A DNA stretch of 64,000 nt from an uncultured Lactobacillus sp. (GTDB lineage: Bacteria; Bacillota; Bacilli; Lactobacillales; Lactobacillaceae), in the NCBI GenBank assembly GCA_946477855.1, contig CAMKZU010000005.1, positions 1-64,000 on the forward strand. The letters run 5' to 3'. This document shows positions 54,287 to 63,365 of the stretch, piece by piece. Positions within the stretch are counted from its first letter, which is position 1, and the number at the start of each line of letters is the position of its first letter. Both the position numbers and the translations under genes were made by a program. Under the pieces are notes generated by a model. It was not told where the DNA came from. It did no database searches and saw only the letters and a list, made by a program, of their open reading frames with translations.

Positions 54287-54314
54287 CTGAAATTTTTTTG
54301 CTTGAAAAATATTA

Positions 54315-55229
54315 TTATTCGCCTTTAAAAGTGCCGTTTTCTACCTGACTAATGAAATCAGCTAAATGTTTGTAATAAACGTCCGGATTATCAACCATGT
54401 GGTGGTGACCACCATTAGGAGTCGTAACTAAACGGGAATTAGGAATTTCCTTTTGCATAATCTGTGCCGTAGCGATTGGCATTGTTTCGTTTTCACCAAA
54501 GGTTAGTAGTGTAGGCACTTTAATATTTTTGAGCTGATTTCTAAAGTGCCAGTCTTTTAATTTACCAGTGATAACAAATTCGTTGTCACCTTGGAAGGCT
54601 TGGTAAACAGCGGAACCACCAATATCTTTTAGGTGATACAACTTAGACGGTTGTTTCCGGTCAACAAAGTTGATGTTTAGAATGTTAACGTCTTCTTGGT
54701 AACGGGCATTGCCATAGTCGTTATTCTGCTCGCATTCGTGCATAAAATCAATTTCGGTTTGGGGTAAAACCTCTTGGCGCCGGCGATTAACGGCTTTGAC
54801 ATAGTCATCAATATCATCAACCATTGAAGAAATAATTGCACCTTTTAAGTGTTGCCCATATTTGACGGCATATTCTTGTACCAAAAGTCCGCCCCAACTT
54901 TGTCCAATCAGGTAAAAATTGTCTAACCCCAATTTTTCTCTGACTTCATCAACTTCATCTAAGAAATAGTCGTAGGTTAAATACTTGCTGGCAATGGCTG
55001 GATCTGAGTAATCTGGCTGGTCGGAATAAAGAGAACCCAGTTGATCATACATTGTTACTTGAACGTTCAAGCCTTGCTTTTGCAGTTGTGCCGCGGTGTC
55101 TTCCCAGTATTCATGGTTGCCTCCGGGTCCACCGTGCAGAGCTAGTAAATGAATGTCTCCTTTACCCTGGGTATTTGTCCATAGGTGATAGCCATTATCA
55201 AGCGTAATAATCTTTGTACCTGTTTTCAT
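54315..55229 (-). CDS. pepI: Prolyl iminopeptidase
   Basis: 304-residue alpha/beta hydrolase. The oxyanion motif HGGPGG, nucleophile elbow GQSWGG, Asp in TFGENETMP region and His in NGGHHHM fit the PepI family of lactobacilli. It removes N-terminal proline from peptides in the cytoplasm. Start at 55229 follows AAAGGAG. Monocistronic. Confidence 0.93.
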   Translation of the reverse strand: MKTGTKIITLDNGYHLWTNTQGKGDIHLLALHGGPGGNHEYWEDTAAQLQKQGLNVQVTMYDQLGSLYSDQPDYSDPAIASKYLTYDYFLDEVDEVREKLGLDNFYLIGQSWGGLLVQEYAVKYGQHLKGAIISSMVDDIDDYVKAVNRRRQEVLPQTEIDFMHECEQNNDYGNARYQEDVNILNINFVDRKQPSKLYHLKDIGGSAVYQAFQGDNEFVITGKLKDWHFRNQLKNIKVPTLLTFGENETMPIATAQIMQKEIPNSRLVTTPNGGHHHMVDNPDVYYKHLADFISQVENGTFKGE

Positions 55230-55330
55230 ATTTTTCTCCTTTTTATTATCAGTTAGACTCTATTTTAGCTCATTATAATTGAAAGAAGAACAAATCAAAA
55301 ATGAAAAATGTTTTAAAGAAACAGCCTTTA

Positions 55331-55344
55331 TTAAGCGCTTACGT
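55331..55344 (+). promoter_or_regulatory. cre-like palindrome upstream of the PAS-protein gene
   Basis: TTAAGCGCTTACGT contains a cre-like core (AAGCGCTT). A promoter could not be fixed. Confidence 0.4.
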
Positions 55345-55389
55345 GTTACAATGAGATTATTACTTTAGATAAAATTAAGGAGAATGAAA

Positions 55390-56136
55390 ATGGCTGAACC
55401 CAAATGGTTAAAAGATATGGACAAAGACCAATATTTAAAGGAAGATTTTGATGCCCAAGGTAAAAGCCGGTATACTGTAGCAGGCCTGACTAAGAACGAT
55501 CCAGATTGGCTTGATAAAGCGGCAGAAAAAACACATGCTGCTACGGGCGACGATTATGTCAAGCTTGATAGCGGGCTGTTAACGGTTAATCAAATCAACT
55601 GGATGCTGCGCAATACCATCGGTGAACTAACTTTTGTTGACGATAATAACCAATTCTTGTGGTACAACCGTCCGGTTGATCCTAATGTCAAAATGAAGGC
55701 TAAAAGGGTACCGGCACAAGTAGGAAATACGATGGGTGAGGTTCATCCCGATGTACGTGATGTCATTCCGGAAGCTAAAAAAGTTGTCCATGCTTTGCGG
55801 ACCAAAGAAGGCGGACACGACACGGTTTACATGCCAGTACCAACTGGCAACCTTAAGCAATTGGTTTTGCATTATTATAAGCGTGTTGAAGATGATGAAG
55901 GCAATTATGCCGGTATTTATGAATGGGTGCAGGACCTTTATCCGTTAGTAAAATACTTCTGTGAAACAACGGGACAAAAGCTGGTAGTTGATCCAGACGC
56001 TACAACAGGAGCTACATATAGGAGAAATTCCGATCCTGATGCTCAGACCGGAGCTTCAACTAAGGCTGCAGCAGCTGCAGAAGAAGAGGCCAAGGCAGTT
56101 GAGCCGGACACTGCAACAGGAGCTTCTCATAACTAA
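55390..56136 (+). CDS. PAS-domain protein (COG2461/DUF438-like PAS)
   Basis: About 249 residues from ATG 55390 (AAGGAG upstream; an adjacent upstream ATG at 55384 is possible). A central PAS domain (about 67-200; INWMLRNTIGELTFVDDNNQFLWYN, RVPAQVGNTMGEVHP, EGNYAGIYEWVQDL) resembles the PAS part of DUF438 proteins. The C-terminal tail has three copies of a DPDAxTGA-like repeat separated by an Ala/Glu stretch. No output domain is present, so it may be a stand-alone sensor. Ligand unknown. Confidence 0.78.
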   Translation: MAEPKWLKDMDKDQYLKEDFDAQGKSRYTVAGLTKNDPDWLDKAAEKTHAATGDDYVKLDSGLLTVNQINWMLRNTIGELTFVDDNNQFLWYNRPVDPNVKMKAKRVPAQVGNTMGEVHPDVRDVIPEAKKVVHALRTKEGGHDTVYMPVPTGNLKQLVLHYYKRVEDDEGNYAGIYEWVQDLYPLVKYFCETTGQKLVVDPDATTGATYRRNSDPDAQTGASTKAAAAAEEEAKAVEPDTATGASHN

Positions 56137-56160
56137 AAATAAATTAAATATTTGCAAGTG

Positions 56161-56190
56161 GTAGTTAGACTGGTTCTAACTACTTTTTTG
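56161..56190 (+). terminator. Terminator after the PAS-protein gene
   Basis: GTAGTTAG/CTAACTAC stem followed by six U residues. Confidence 0.9.
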
Positions 56191-56354
56191 TTATACTGAT
56201 AATATGTAGGCTTATAAACACAGTTAGAGCCTAGAAGGAGGAAAATAGCTATTCTTAACTATATTTGGTAGATATAAAACGATTAATAGCAGCTTTTATA
56301 AGCGTATTAATTATAAAAAATAGGTTGAATTATTTTCATAGAGGTAATTATGTT

Positions 56355-56804
56355 ATGACTTTTTACACACTTAAATATATTGAGCAAAATCAAAATACCA
56401 GTAAAACCATTCTATATGTTTTGATTGCAGTCGCAGCTTTGACTATGATTGCTTTCACCGTTCTTTATCTCAGGCACAGATTTGATACCCGTTACCGTGA
56501 TTTAGGGATTATTGCGCTATTATTTTTATTATTATTTATGGGAACGCAATATGAGAAATACGTACAAACCAATGTAGTAAAATCGCAGTCGGAACAAATT
56601 GGCCCCTTTATCAAATCAGTGGCTAAAGATCATAAGGTTCCGGTCTCTGATGTGATGGTCAATTCTACCACGCTGCAAGATGGCTTAATTGTCAGAGTTG
56701 ATTCAAAAGACATTGATTACCAGTTGGAATTAAATGATGACAATAATTCATATACATTAAAGCAGGCACACGTAATCAATCACAAAGTCGATGTCAAGAA
56801 TTAG
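56355..56804 (+). CDS. DUF3290 family membrane protein
   Basis: 149 residues from ATG 56355 behind GAGGTAA; the longer track start at 56265 lacks support. Two N-terminal helices (TILYVLIAVAALTMIAFTVLY and IIALLFLLLFMGTQY) precede a soluble C-terminal domain. DUF3290 and DUF421 genes are typically adjacent in lactobacilli, as here, suggesting a membrane pair of unknown role. Confidence 0.87.
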   Translation: MTFYTLKYIEQNQNTSKTILYVLIAVAALTMIAFTVLYLRHRFDTRYRDLGIIALLFLLLFMGTQYEKYVQTNVVKSQSEQIGPFIKSVAKDHKVPVSDVMVNSTTLQDGLIVRVDSKDIDYQLELNDDNNSYTLKQAHVINHKVDVKN

Positions 56805-56816
56805 GAGGAAGCAATA

Positions 56817-57452
56817 ATGAATTATACGCAGCTTTTTATTAAATTTGTTTTAGGTGTGTTAACTTTAATTTTTCAAATCAATGTTTTTGGCAAGAGTAAC
56901 ATTGCTCCCACAACCGCTTTGGACCAACTGCAAAACTATGTTCTTGGTGGCATAATTGGTGGTGTTATCTATAATGCCAATATTTCCGTTTTACAGTTTC
57001 TGCTGGTTTTGATTGTTTGGACACTGGTGGTCTTTATTTTGAAGTTTGCCCGGGAACACAGTAACTTTATACGTAGTTTGATTGATGGTAAGCCAATTCA
57101 AATAGTTAAAAACGGACAAGTTTTACCGCGTAATTGCTTATCTGCTGGACTTTCGGCCAATGAATTAATGTTCAAATTACGCAGTCAGGGCATCTATTCT
57201 GTTGATCAAGTGAAAAATTGTATCTTTGAAAAGAATGGTCAACTAACCGTGATCAAAAAAGATGAAAATAATGTCCGTTTTCCTTTAATTAATGATGGTC
57301 AAATCAACCAAGATGTGCTTGAATCTATTAATAAGGATGAAGATTGGTTGAATGAACAGCTCAAAAAAGCTGGTTATGATGACCCCAGTGATATCTTTTT
57401 AGGTGAATTTGAAAATGGTCAAGTTTCTTTCACGGGTTATAAGCAAAAATAG
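56817..57452 (+). CDS. DUF421 (YetF-like) membrane protein
   Basis: 211 residues. Three N-terminal helices are followed by the DUF421/YetF domain (LIDGKPIQIVKNGQVL, LSANELMFKLRSQGI). It lies 12 bp after DUF3290 with AGGAGGA upstream. The YetF family is linked to spore or envelope functions in bacilli; in lactobacilli the role is not known. Confidence 0.9.
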   Translation: MNYTQLFIKFVLGVLTLIFQINVFGKSNIAPTTALDQLQNYVLGGIIGGVIYNANISVLQFLLVLIVWTLVVFILKFAREHSNFIRSLIDGKPIQIVKNGQVLPRNCLSAGLSANELMFKLRSQGIYSVDQVKNCIFEKNGQLTVIKKDENNVRFPLINDGQINQDVLESINKDEDWLNEQLKKAGYDDPSDIFLGEFENGQVSFTGYKQK

Positions 57453-57465
57453 AAAAGGGAAGTAA

Positions 57466-58287
57466 ATGGAGAATTTGAATAAGGCGCAAAACTTAGTGCA
57501 AAATGCGGAAGCTGTGGTGGTAGTTGCTGGTAATGGTTTAGCTAAAGCGGAAGGGCTTGACCTTTTAGGTGAAGAAAATTTTGAGCGGGCTTTTCCAGAT
57601 ATTGTGCAAAAATATGATGTCCACTCTGTAGGCTATGCACTTGACCAGCACCTTTCTTCCTGGTCTGAAAAGTGGCAATTATGGTCCAGCCTTATTCAAA
57701 AATATTCTCTGGCATATCGTCCCAGTGAGACATTAAAACAATTAAAGCAGTTAATTGGTAACCGACAATATTTTATTGCTACCTCAACTTTTGGTCATTT
57801 TTTCGAAACTGCAGGTTTTAACGAAAATCGTATCTTTAACGTTTTTGGGGACTGGACCAAGATGCAGTGTTCCAGTGGTGTCAATCATGGTCTGCAAGAC
57901 TCTTACAACGTGGTGCAAAAATTTGTTGCAGCTGAGTCAAGAGCAGCTTTAGAACATCTGGTTCCCAAGTGTGAAGTTTGCGGACAGCCATTGGAAATTC
58001 ACATGCCTTTAAACGATCATTTTTACCCAGATACCGACTCCAATAGCCGTTTCCGTTGGTTTTTGACTGGCAATGAGGACAAAAATACGGTCTTTTTAGA
58101 ACTGGGTGTTGATGAAACCAGTCCGCAATTGCGTGAGCCAATTGAGCATTTGGTTGCCGAATACCCGCAGTGGTCGTACGTTGCTGCAGATTTCCCGCAA
58201 GAAACGTTACTGCCCGAAATTCAGGAGCGTAGTGCCGGCGTGAATGGAGATACAGCGAGTTTAATTAATTATTTAGTGACGGAGTAA
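57466..58287 (+). CDS. Degenerate sirtuin (SIR2-like, SirTM-related)
   Basis: 273 residues with a Rossmann start AVVVVAGNGLAKAEG and zinc-type cysteines in MQCSSG and CEVCG. The segment ATSTFGHFFETAGF...FGDWTKMQC aligns in layout with the TNVDH...QGDYG..QC region of SirTM-class sirtuins. The usual catalytic His is absent (FGDW), and Asn/Asp of the NAD pocket are changed. No macrodomain or lipoate ligase is adjacent. Activity is doubtful or altered. Confidence 0.72.
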   Translation: MENLNKAQNLVQNAEAVVVVAGNGLAKAEGLDLLGEENFERAFPDIVQKYDVHSVGYALDQHLSSWSEKWQLWSSLIQKYSLAYRPSETLKQLKQLIGNRQYFIATSTFGHFFETAGFNENRIFNVFGDWTKMQCSSGVNHGLQDSYNVVQKFVAAESRAALEHLVPKCEVCGQPLEIHMPLNDHFYPDTDSNSRFRWFLTGNEDKNTVFLELGVDETSPQLREPIEHLVAEYPQWSYVAADFPQETLLPEIQERSAGVNGDTASLINYLVTE

Positions 58288-58297
58288 CTGATTTTCA

Positions 58298-59251
58298 ATG
58301 AGTATTTATGTAAAAAATGGCGTGCTGCATGTTTCTGGCGTTCAAGATAAAATAAGGGGCAAAGGGCAGGAATGGCCTGATTTTATCGCAGACTATACCA
58401 TGCTTGATATTGAAACCACAGGCTTAAACCCATATCGCGATCATGTGACCGAAATGGGCGCAGTTAAAGTACGTAACAATAAGGTCGTAGATGAATTTAG
58501 CCAGTTAGTAGTTTATCCGCGTTCAAACCATGTTCCCAGTTTTATCACCAAGCTAAACGGTATTACTGAAGAACTGCTGCTTAAAGAAGGAAAGCCCGTA
58601 AAAGAAGTAATGACGGCTTTTCGCAGTTTTATTGGTGATGATATTATCATTGGTTATAATGTCAATTTTGACTTAAATTTCCTGTATGATTTGACACAAA
58701 AGTTTCATTTGCCCGAACTAAATAATGACTATGTTGATGTTTTGCGTCTAGCTCGCGTTTATTATCCCAAGCAGCATAACCGCTTGCTTGACTGTATTCA
58801 ACGCGCGGGTATTGCCCAAGTAGAGCAGCATCATGGACTGGATGATTCTCTTGATACTAAAAAAGTTTATGATGATTTTCGCCAGCATTTTACACCCGAA
58901 CTTTTAGAAAAAGCACAAGGCAAACTAAAAAACTTTGATTTATTACAAGATGAACTTGATACTTGGGAATTGGGCTTTCGTAACCCGGTTAACAATAAGA
59001 AGATTGCTTTTGCTCCCGAAGTAGAAATAGATGCTGCTGAAGCTGCGCAAATGGTTAATAACATGAATGGGATTGCGCAAACTGGGGTTAAAGCGGATAC
59101 TGATTATTTAATTATGAGCGATGATGGCTTTTTTAGTAAAAGCAATGCGGAAGCTCTCAAAGCGAAAGAATTTAATCGCGCTGGTAGTAAAATTAAGCGT
59201 CTGTCTGAAAGCTATTTCTTAAATATGCTTGATGAATGGGCTAGGAGTTAA
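58298..59251 (+). CDS. DEDDh 3'-5' exonuclease (DnaQ-like)
   Basis: 317 residues. Exo I DIETTGLNP (Asp/Glu), Exo II GYNVNFDLNFL (Asp) and Exo III HHGLDDSLDT (His/Asp) are complete. The C-terminal 100 residues contain no recognised domain (a BRCT-like role is possible). It lies 10 bp after the sirtuin-like gene and is likely cotranscribed. It could act in DNA repair or as a polymerase III epsilon-like proofreader. Confidence 0.88.
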   Translation: MSIYVKNGVLHVSGVQDKIRGKGQEWPDFIADYTMLDIETTGLNPYRDHVTEMGAVKVRNNKVVDEFSQLVVYPRSNHVPSFITKLNGITEELLLKEGKPVKEVMTAFRSFIGDDIIIGYNVNFDLNFLYDLTQKFHLPELNNDYVDVLRLARVYYPKQHNRLLDCIQRAGIAQVEQHHGLDDSLDTKKVYDDFRQHFTPELLEKAQGKLKNFDLLQDELDTWELGFRNPVNNKKIAFAPEVEIDAAEAAQMVNNMNGIAQTGVKADTDYLIMSDDGFFSKSNAEALKAKEFNRAGSKIKRLSESYFLNMLDEWARS

Positions 59252-59265
59252 AAAGAGCTAAGTTA

Positions 59266-59304
59266 AGAGTCCTGAAAGTTTGCCTACTTTTAGGACTTAT
59301 TTTG
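59266..59304 (+). terminator. Terminator after the exonuclease gene
   Basis: AGTCCTGAAAGT pairs with ACTTTTAGGACT (one G-U), then a short U run. Confidence 0.75.
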
Positions 59305-59391
59305 TTAATAGATTTGTCTTTTTATTGTTCCGGTTGCAAACAGCAGTTCGTTTAGCTATACTTAATTATTATTAAATAAGGAGCAATTTGA

Positions 59392-60267
59392 ATGGCACGC
59401 AGGCGAGGCAGACGGAGCAATAAAGCCAATATCAGCGACTTCTGGGCAATAGTTATTCTGGTTTTATTTTTAATCTGGGTTATTTCAACTAAAGGCGGCT
59501 CCGATCCGAATGGGCACCAAACGATTGACAGAATTACCCGCAGTGACCATCAGAAAAATAATAAGATTACGCAGGCAAAACCGGCAGCTAAAGTTTATGG
59601 TGGTTTATCAAGTCAAGATTATCAAAAATTAGCTAATTTAGATTTTAAGAGTGGCAGTTCTGCATATATTACGGTTAATAATGATCACTCAACTTTGATT
59701 AAAAATGCTTGGCGGGTTAACCGCGTCATTTATGCGAATTTAGACAGCCTAAACCGCACTTCACATTCCAACACGGCTTTTTTACAAAAAAGGAATGTGG
59801 CAAATGATAGCCTTAGAGTGCGACAATTCGTTGAGCCTACCGGTTGGCACTACAATCGGCGTAACGGTACCCAAATTTATAATCGTGGGCATTTGATAGC
59901 CTATTCGGTTTCTGCCGGTATTGATCAAGAGGGTAATTTTAATCCTGACAATCTTTCCGGTGATCAAAATAATCCTAAAAATTTGTTCACCCAGTCTGCT
60001 TTTTCGAACCAGCGAATCCAGACCATGTTTGAGAGTCGTATTCGTGTAGCCTTGAGACAGAATAAAAAAGTGATTTATCAAGCCACCCCTATTTTTCGCG
60101 GTGAAGAACTAATGGCACGGGGAATTAACTTGCAGGCTGTTTCTACTGACGGTGAACTTGATTTTAACGTTTACTTATTTAACGTTCAGCCGGGCTACTC
60201 TTTTAACTATAATAATGGGCGGGCTAAGGTTGATCATGAGATGCTGGTTGAAGAAAATTATAATTGA
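59392..60267 (+). CDS. Membrane-anchored DNA/RNA non-specific endonuclease
   Basis: 291 residues. An Arg-rich start (ARRRGRRSNKAN) and a single helix (FWAIVILVLFLIWVI) anchor a nuclease domain with the NRGH motif (DRGH-type; IYNRGHLIAYS) and the metal-binding region (NPKNLFTQSAFSNQ). It resembles EndA/NucA of Gram-positive bacteria, which degrade DNA at the cell surface. Monocistronic. The change from DRGH to NRGH is common in the family. Confidence 0.9.
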   Translation: MARRRGRRSNKANISDFWAIVILVLFLIWVISTKGGSDPNGHQTIDRITRSDHQKNNKITQAKPAAKVYGGLSSQDYQKLANLDFKSGSSAYITVNNDHSTLIKNAWRVNRVIYANLDSLNRTSHSNTAFLQKRNVANDSLRVRQFVEPTGWHYNRRNGTQIYNRGHLIAYSVSAGIDQEGNFNPDNLSGDQNNPKNLFTQSAFSNQRIQTMFESRIRVALRQNKKVIYQATPIFRGEELMARGINLQAVSTDGELDFNVYLFNVQPGYSFNYNNGRAKVDHEMLVEENYN

Positions 60268-60588
60268 TGTGTTCTAGAAAAATGAAAACAAATAGGCAAA
60301 TGTTCGGATAAAATAGTAATTAATATATACAGGAATTAAAAGGGGCAACGGTAAGATTTACAGCTGCCTTTTTTGTTAATGGTAATATGAGAAAAAGAGA
60401 ACATTAAATACTATTTTGATAAAATAATTAGCGATTTACACAAGTAATACGAATATTTAGGTCAAAAAGGTGCTTATCACAACTGAACTCCGAATTTTCA
60501 TTAAGCAAATAAGGTTGTGTTCTAAGGATTTTTATCATAAAATTAAAGAAGTAAAAAGTAAAATACAAATTATAGTGGTGCGAGTTAA
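60268..60588. other. Intergenic region with a possible terminator
   Basis: AAAGGGGCA pairs loosely with TGCCTTTTTT at 60338-60375, a plausible terminator for the nuclease gene. The rest is AT-rich with no gene; a promoter for the ABC operon was not fixed. Confidence 0.5.
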
Positions 60589-61674
60589 ATGGATAACAAT
60601 AAGTTTGTTGAAGTAAAAAATTTGCGGAAAGTTTATGACAATGGGCATGAGGCGATCAAAAATGTCAGCTTTTCTGTTAAAAAAGGAGATCTGGTCTGTT
60701 TGCTTGGACCGTCTGGGTGCGGTAAAACAACCATTTTAAATATGCTGGCAGGCCTTTTGAACCCTACAGAGGGAGATATTTTATTTAACGGTAAGTCAGT
60801 TATAAAAGTTGCGCCTAAAGATCGCCATATTGGCTACGTTTTTCAAAATTACGCATTGTATCCTCATATGACTGTTTTGCAAAACGTAATGTTTCCGCTA
60901 ATTGTGGGAGCTAATAAAAAGTCTAAAGCTGAAGCTAAAGAAATTGCTACTAAATATATGGAGTTGACTCAAATTACTGAGCTGGCTGACCAAAAGCCGG
61001 GTAATCTATCCGGTGGCCAGCAGCAAAGAGTGGCAATTGCCCGCGCCTTAGTGCAAGAACCTCAAATTCTGCTGATGGATGAGCCATTAAGCAATTTGGA
61101 TGCCAGATTGCGTCTGAAAATTCGTGAAGAAATACGGTCACTGGTAAAAACCGTAGGGATCACGACCCTCTTTGTCACCCACGACCAAGAAGAAGCGTTG
61201 TCTATTGGTGATAAGATTATTTTGTTTAATGATGGCATTATTCAACAAGATGATTTAGGCCAAAACTTCTATTTGGAACCTAATAATTATTTTGTAGCCA
61301 ATTTTGTAGGCAATCCGGTAATCGATAATTTTAAAGTAACTAAAACAGCAAATGAAATAAAGTCAAGCCAATTTACGATAAATCTTGCCGATATGGAGCA
61401 GTCACGTTTTAAGCGTGAACTCCCAGACGGCGAGTATGTCTTATCTGTACGACCAGAAAATATTGTTCCCGACCCTGATGGCCTTTTTGAAACAAAAGTG
61501 GACGATATTGAATTAATTGGACGTGAACGAATTTTAAAATTTACATTTGATAATCAGCAAGTGCGTTCACTAATCAACTTAGAAGCTCCAATTAAACATG
61601 GTGATGTAGTAAAACTGAAAATGCGGCTAAATAGGGTATTCCTGTTTACCCCTGAAGGAGAGCGAGTTTACTAA
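60589..61674 (+). CDS. ABC transporter ATP-binding protein (UgpC/MsmK type)
   Basis: 361 residues with Walker A GPSGCGKTTI, signature LSGGQQQRVAIARA, Walker B LLMDEPLSNLD, H-loop VTHDQEEAL and a C-terminal TOBE-type regulatory domain. This is the CUT1/UgpC family serving sugar or glycerol-3-phosphate importers. The stop overlaps the permease start by one base. Confidence 0.93.
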   Translation: MDNNKFVEVKNLRKVYDNGHEAIKNVSFSVKKGDLVCLLGPSGCGKTTILNMLAGLLNPTEGDILFNGKSVIKVAPKDRHIGYVFQNYALYPHMTVLQNVMFPLIVGANKKSKAEAKEIATKYMELTQITELADQKPGNLSGGQQQRVAIARALVQEPQILLMDEPLSNLDARLRLKIREEIRSLVKTVGITTLFVTHDQEEALSIGDKIILFNDGIIQQDDLGQNFYLEPNNYFVANFVGNPVIDNFKVTKTANEIKSSQFTINLADMEQSRFKRELPDGEYVLSVRPENIVPDPDGLFETKVDDIELIGRERILKFTFDNQQVRSLINLEAPIKHGDVVKLKMRLNRVFLFTPEGERVY

Positions 61675-62540
61675 TGAAGACAAATCAGAAAAAGGCTTGG
61701 CTTTTTTTAGCACCAACAATTATTTTCGTCACTCTGTTTAGCATTTATCCTATTTTACGTGCATTTGGCATGAGTTTTCAGGGTGGTTCCTTAATTGACT
61801 TACACTGGAATGGTTTTAGCAACTACCAGTATATTTTTAACGACCCAGAATTTTGGCTGGCTATCAAGAATACCGTTCTATATGCCGTTATTTCAGTGCC
61901 GGTTGGACTGGCAATCTCAATTATGCTGGCCTGGATTATTTTTGATAAGGTAAAGCATAAGTCATTTTTTGAAACCACATTCTTCATGCCTTATGTTACT
62001 TCGACGATTGCGATTGGTATTGTTTTTCGTTACATCTTCAATGGTGATTACGGGATGCTGAACTTTCTGCTCAGGTCACTGCACCTGCCAGCTCCTGACT
62101 GGATTGATGATCCGGCAATGTCTTTGACGACTATTATTATCTTTGGTATTTGGTCGTCGCTAGCTTTCAACATAGTTATTTTGATGGGGGCACTACGTAA
62201 TATTGATCCCAATTTTTACACTATTGCCGATATGTATGGTGCAAGCGGGCGCGATAAGTTCTGGCGCATTACCATGCCCGAACTAGTTCCTACCATTGCA
62301 TTTCTACTTACCATGAATGTGATAGGGGCATTTAAAATTTATACATCTGTTTATGCGCTCTTTAACGGGCAGGCCGGAGTCGGAAATTCAGGGACAACCG
62401 CCGTCTTCTATATTTACAATAAGTTCCAAATAGTTGGCACTCCTGGAGTTGCGATGGCGGCGACAGTGATCTTGTTCCTGATAATTCTGTTTGCTACATT
62501 TTTGCAGCGAAAAATGATGAAGAAGGTAGGAGAAAATTAA
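61674..62540 (+). CDS. ABC sugar/glycerol-3-phosphate permease (UgpA/MalF type)
   Basis: 288 residues with six helices and the EAA-like loop ADMYGASGRDKFWRITMPEL that contacts the ATPase. It resembles UgpA more than MalF in length. It is the first of two permeases, immediately followed by its partner. No binding protein gene is seen; it may follow beyond the window. Confidence 0.9.
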   Translation: MKTNQKKAWLFLAPTIIFVTLFSIYPILRAFGMSFQGGSLIDLHWNGFSNYQYIFNDPEFWLAIKNTVLYAVISVPVGLAISIMLAWIIFDKVKHKSFFETTFFMPYVTSTIAIGIVFRYIFNGDYGMLNFLLRSLHLPAPDWIDDPAMSLTTIIIFGIWSSLAFNIVILMGALRNIDPNFYTIADMYGASGRDKFWRITMPELVPTIAFLLTMNVIGAFKIYTSVYALFNGQAGVGNSGTTAVFYIYNKFQIVGTPGVAMAATVILFLIILFATFLQRKMMKKVGEN

Positions 62541-63365
62541 ATGAAACGAATTCGCTTAGGGGTTTTATTCAGTTACATTATTTTATTTATCTTTGCCGTC
62601 ATTACCGTTTTTCCCTTTATTTATATGATTTTAGGCGGTTTGATGAGTTTTCAGGAAACTACCTCAATTCCCCCTACACTAATTCCGCATCACTTTGAGT
62701 GGTCCAACTACGCTACAGTTTTTGCGCGGGCACCATTTGGTCGTTACTTTTTCAATACGGTCTTAACTGCCAGCGTCACTACGATCGTTAGTTTGTTTAA
62801 CTCTTTATTAGGTGCGTTTGCGATGGTTAACTTGCGCTTTAAGGGCAAAGGCTTAATTCAATTGGTGCTTTTGTCACTATTGATGGTTCCAGGAGAAGCA
62901 ATCATCTTTACTAACTATAATACGATTGCGCACATGGGTTTATTGAACACTTATGTGGGTCTGGTCTTACCATTCTTGACTTCTATTTTCTACATGTATT
63001 ACTTGCAAAGCTACTTTGGTTCAATCTCAGATACGATTTATAAAGCTGCTATGATTGATGGAGCGAGCGATTGGGATTACATCTGGAAAATTTTAGTCCC
63101 GATGTCAAAAGGCGGTTTATTTACTGTCGGTCTTTTAAGTTTCATCTCTGGTTGGAATTCTTTCCTTTGGCCTTTGCTTGTAACAAATGAAGATACTATG
63201 AGGCTACTTAATAACGGCTTGTCAGCCTTTGCTTCTGATGCCGGTAGTGAAACGCAGCTGCAATTAGCCGCTGCAACCCTCACTGTCTTGCCTATTTTAA
63301 TCTTGTACTTAATCTTTAGAAAACAGATTATTAAGGGGGTAGTGCGTAATGACCTCAAAGGCTAA
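62541..63365 (+). CDS. ABC sugar/glycerol-3-phosphate permease (UgpE/MalG type)
   Basis: 274 residues, six helices, EAA loop KAAMIDGASDWDYIWKILVPMSKGG. It is adjacent to the UgpA-like gene with no gap. The last 17 bases overlap the hydrolase start. Confidence 0.9.
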   Translation: MKRIRLGVLFSYIILFIFAVITVFPFIYMILGGLMSFQETTSIPPTLIPHHFEWSNYATVFARAPFGRYFFNTVLTASVTTIVSLFNSLLGAFAMVNLRFKGKGLIQLVLLSLLMVPGEAIIFTNYNTIAHMGLLNTYVGLVLPFLTSIFYMYYLQSYFGSISDTIYKAAMIDGASDWDYIWKILVPMSKGGLFTVGLLSFISGWNSFLWPLLVTNEDTMRLLNNGLSAFASDAGSETQLQLAAATLTVLPILILYLIFRKQIIKGVVRNDLKG

